Assembly (NCBI RefSeq): GCF_046614695.1
Contig: NZ_JBKKHQ010000013.1
Location: 1 to 64,000 of the forward strand
Reading direction: 5' to 3'
From: Pokkaliibacter sp046614695
GTDB lineage: Bacteria > Pseudomonadota > Gammaproteobacteria > Pseudomonadales > Balneatricaceae
DNA: 64,000 nt
Within the stretch, counting starts at the first letter, position 1. The number at the start of each line of letters is the position of its first letter. This document shows, piece after piece, positions 62,920 through 64,000 of this stretch. The notes under the pieces are model-generated. The model was not told where the DNA came from, made no database searches, and saw nothing but the letters and a program-made list of their open reading frames with translations. A program made the position numbers and the translations under genes.

Positions 62920-63744
62920 TTAACCCAGCAGCGCATCAATATCATCAGCCTCGGCACGCAGTACGGTCAGCGCAGCCACTGCAGCTTCTGCCGTTACGCC
63001 CACCGCGGTCGCCAGTCCCTGCGGGAAGCCCGCGATAATGGCCGCATCGTCCTGGTGTTTGTGTTCAGCCGACACCAGATAGATCGACAGTGCAATCAGC
63101 ACCGCATAAGGCGACGGGCTGGCTTCACGCTCAGGGTGCACGTGCTGGCGCACGGCCTTTTGAATTTCATCAGGAAATTTCCAGCGCAGCGCCAGAGACT
63201 CACCGACTTCACCGTAGTGATAATGCAGGCGGTCGGTTTCCAGATCCGCACGATCCTGCCCCTGCTCCACCGCAGAATCAATGTCCCTGGCCTGATCAGG
63301 TTCGCCCATGTGAATCAGCATCTCGCCGATGTTGTGCATCATGCCGCAGGTAAAGGCCAGCTCAGGATCAAGCCGCGCCTGCTTTGCCAGCATTTTGCAG
63401 AGAGTCGCCACCGTGAAGGTGTCTTTCCAGAAACGGCGTTTGTCGAGGTTAGGGACTTCCTTGAACGCGGCGGTCACGCCCGAGGCCGTCACCAGTGTTT
63501 TCAGGGAATTGGAACCCAGCAGCACAACGGCATTATTGATGGAAGCCACCTTGCGGCCCACACCATAGCGGGCAGAGTTAGCAAGGCGAAGCACACGGGC
63601 AGCGAAGGTCTGGTCCTTGGCGATGATGGTCGCGATACGGTCCGCATTGACCTGCTCGGACTCAAAGCAGTCCATCAGCTCCCGGACGATTTTAGGGATA
63701 CTGGGCAATTCATTGACGTTGGAAAAAAGCGTTTCGACTGACAT
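62920..63744 (-). CDS. HDOD domain signalling protein
   Basis: HDOD domains are catalytically dead relatives of the HD phosphohydrolases used in signalling. From ATG 63744 (GGAG 9 bp upstream) this has 274 residues, an HDOD domain (about 10-205; LPSIPKIVRELMDC, AARVLRLANSARYG) and a divergent C-terminal part. The HD metal residues are largely absent. The last residues are ADDIDALLG, close to the FliM CheY-binding motif. Another ATG at 63750 is possible. Confidence 0.88.
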   Translation of the reverse strand: MSVETLFSNVNELPSIPKIVRELMDCFESEQVNADRIATIIAKDQTFAARVLRLANSARYGVGRKVASINNAVVLLGSNSLKTLVTASGVTAAFKEVPNLDKRRFWKDTFTVATLCKMLAKQARLDPELAFTCGMMHNIGEMLIHMGEPDQARDIDSAVEQGQDRADLETDRLHYHYGEVGESLALRWKFPDEIQKAVRQHVHPEREASPSPYAVLIALSIYLVSAEHKHQDDAAIIAGFPQGLATAVGVTAEAAVAALTVLRAEADDIDALLG

Positions 63745-63933
63745 TCCCATACTCTCCTGGGTCACTGACTACCGCCCCCTTGGCTTATGGCAGTCATTCA
63801 AAAGGTAACCAGCCACAAGTACGAGGGCGGCCTGACGATAGAGAACGGGCAGCACTGACTGCTCTGCCACCAGGCCGAAACAAACCACATCAACCGAATC
63901 GGCCCTTACTACAAATAAAGACCCAAATTACCG

Positions 63934-64000
63934 TTATGACAACAGTTCATCGATGTCATCTTCCTCTCCTTTGAGGACAACCCATTCACCAACCACGTCG
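63934..64000 (-). CDS. 3' end of a gene with an acidic C-terminal peptide, partial
   Basis: Only the last 21 codons are present: a DVVGEWVVLKG stretch followed by EEDDIDELLS and TAA at 63934-63936. The end matches the last residues of the downstream HDOD protein (DDIDALLG). The two genes are in the same direction with a gap of 189 bp. The family cannot be named from this fragment. Confidence 0.6.
   Translation of the reverse strand, partial: DVVGEWVVLKGEEDDIDELLS

Noticed and set aside
1..64000. Insertion sequences, prophage, CRISPR arrays, tRNA or rRNA genes
   Set aside because: I found no transposase or integrase-like protein, no spaced direct-repeat array and no tRNA-like cloverleaf by eye. 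Only a promoter of stable-RNA type is seen at the left edge.

Overview
The window reads as chromosomal DNA of a marine-type gammaproteobacterium near the Oceanospirillales/Pseudomonadales. This rests on gene order and protein similarity by eye, not on a database search. Signs are the isc operon followed by ndk-rlmN-pilW-rodZ-hisS-yfgM-bamB-der, a secB-grxC-yibN/gpmI-envC-ctpA-yibQ block, the metX-metW methionine route typical of Pseudomonas relatives, type IV pilus genes and a TRAP transporter. Coding density is high. I see no insertion sequence, prophage, CRISPR array, tRNA or rRNA gene. A strong minus-strand promoter of the stable-RNA type fires out of the left edge.

1-14.2 kb is one long leftward block. 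It starts with an IscR-regulated promoter and iscR-iscS-iscU-iscA-hscB-hscA-fdx-iscX (iron-sulfur cluster assembly), closed by a terminator. It then continues through ndk, rlmN, pilW, rodZ, hisS, yfgM, bamB and der. The ispG gene that often sits between rodZ and hisS is absent. 14.2-22.7 kb holds trmJ, a suhB whose inositol-phosphatase active site is destroyed, yibN-grxC-secB, and the rightward gpmI-envC-ctpA-yibQ operon. 22.7-28.7 kb holds pilT, then yggS-proC-yggT-yggU-metX-metW and a GNAT acetyltransferase.

28.7-35.9 kb is mixed: a response regulator with a C-terminal adaptor-like domain, ldhA divergent from a quinone-oxidoreductase-like enzyme, a large PAS-GGDEF-EAL protein, and a YihG-type acyltransferase. 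35.9-42 kb is a copper-resistance island, copABCD divergent from copRS, with a methionine/histidine-rich tandem repeat in CopA. 42-49.6 kb carries a chemoreceptor, a DUF416 gene translationally coupled to a diflavin reductase, and a flotillin/YqiJ/coiled-coil operon.

49.8-64 kb holds amn, tag, two uncharacterised genes, zapE, a TetR regulator beside an intramembrane protease carrying a zinc ribbon, uvrD, the two membrane subunits of a TRAP transporter without its binding protein, rlmF and an HDOD protein. The HDOD protein and a truncated gene at the right edge end in near-identical acidic DDIDxLL tails that resemble the CheY-binding peptide of FliM.

The most unusual items are the catalytically dead SuhB, the shared DDIDxLL tails, the protease-zinc ribbon fusion, the coupled DUF416/diflavin pair and the flotillin operon.
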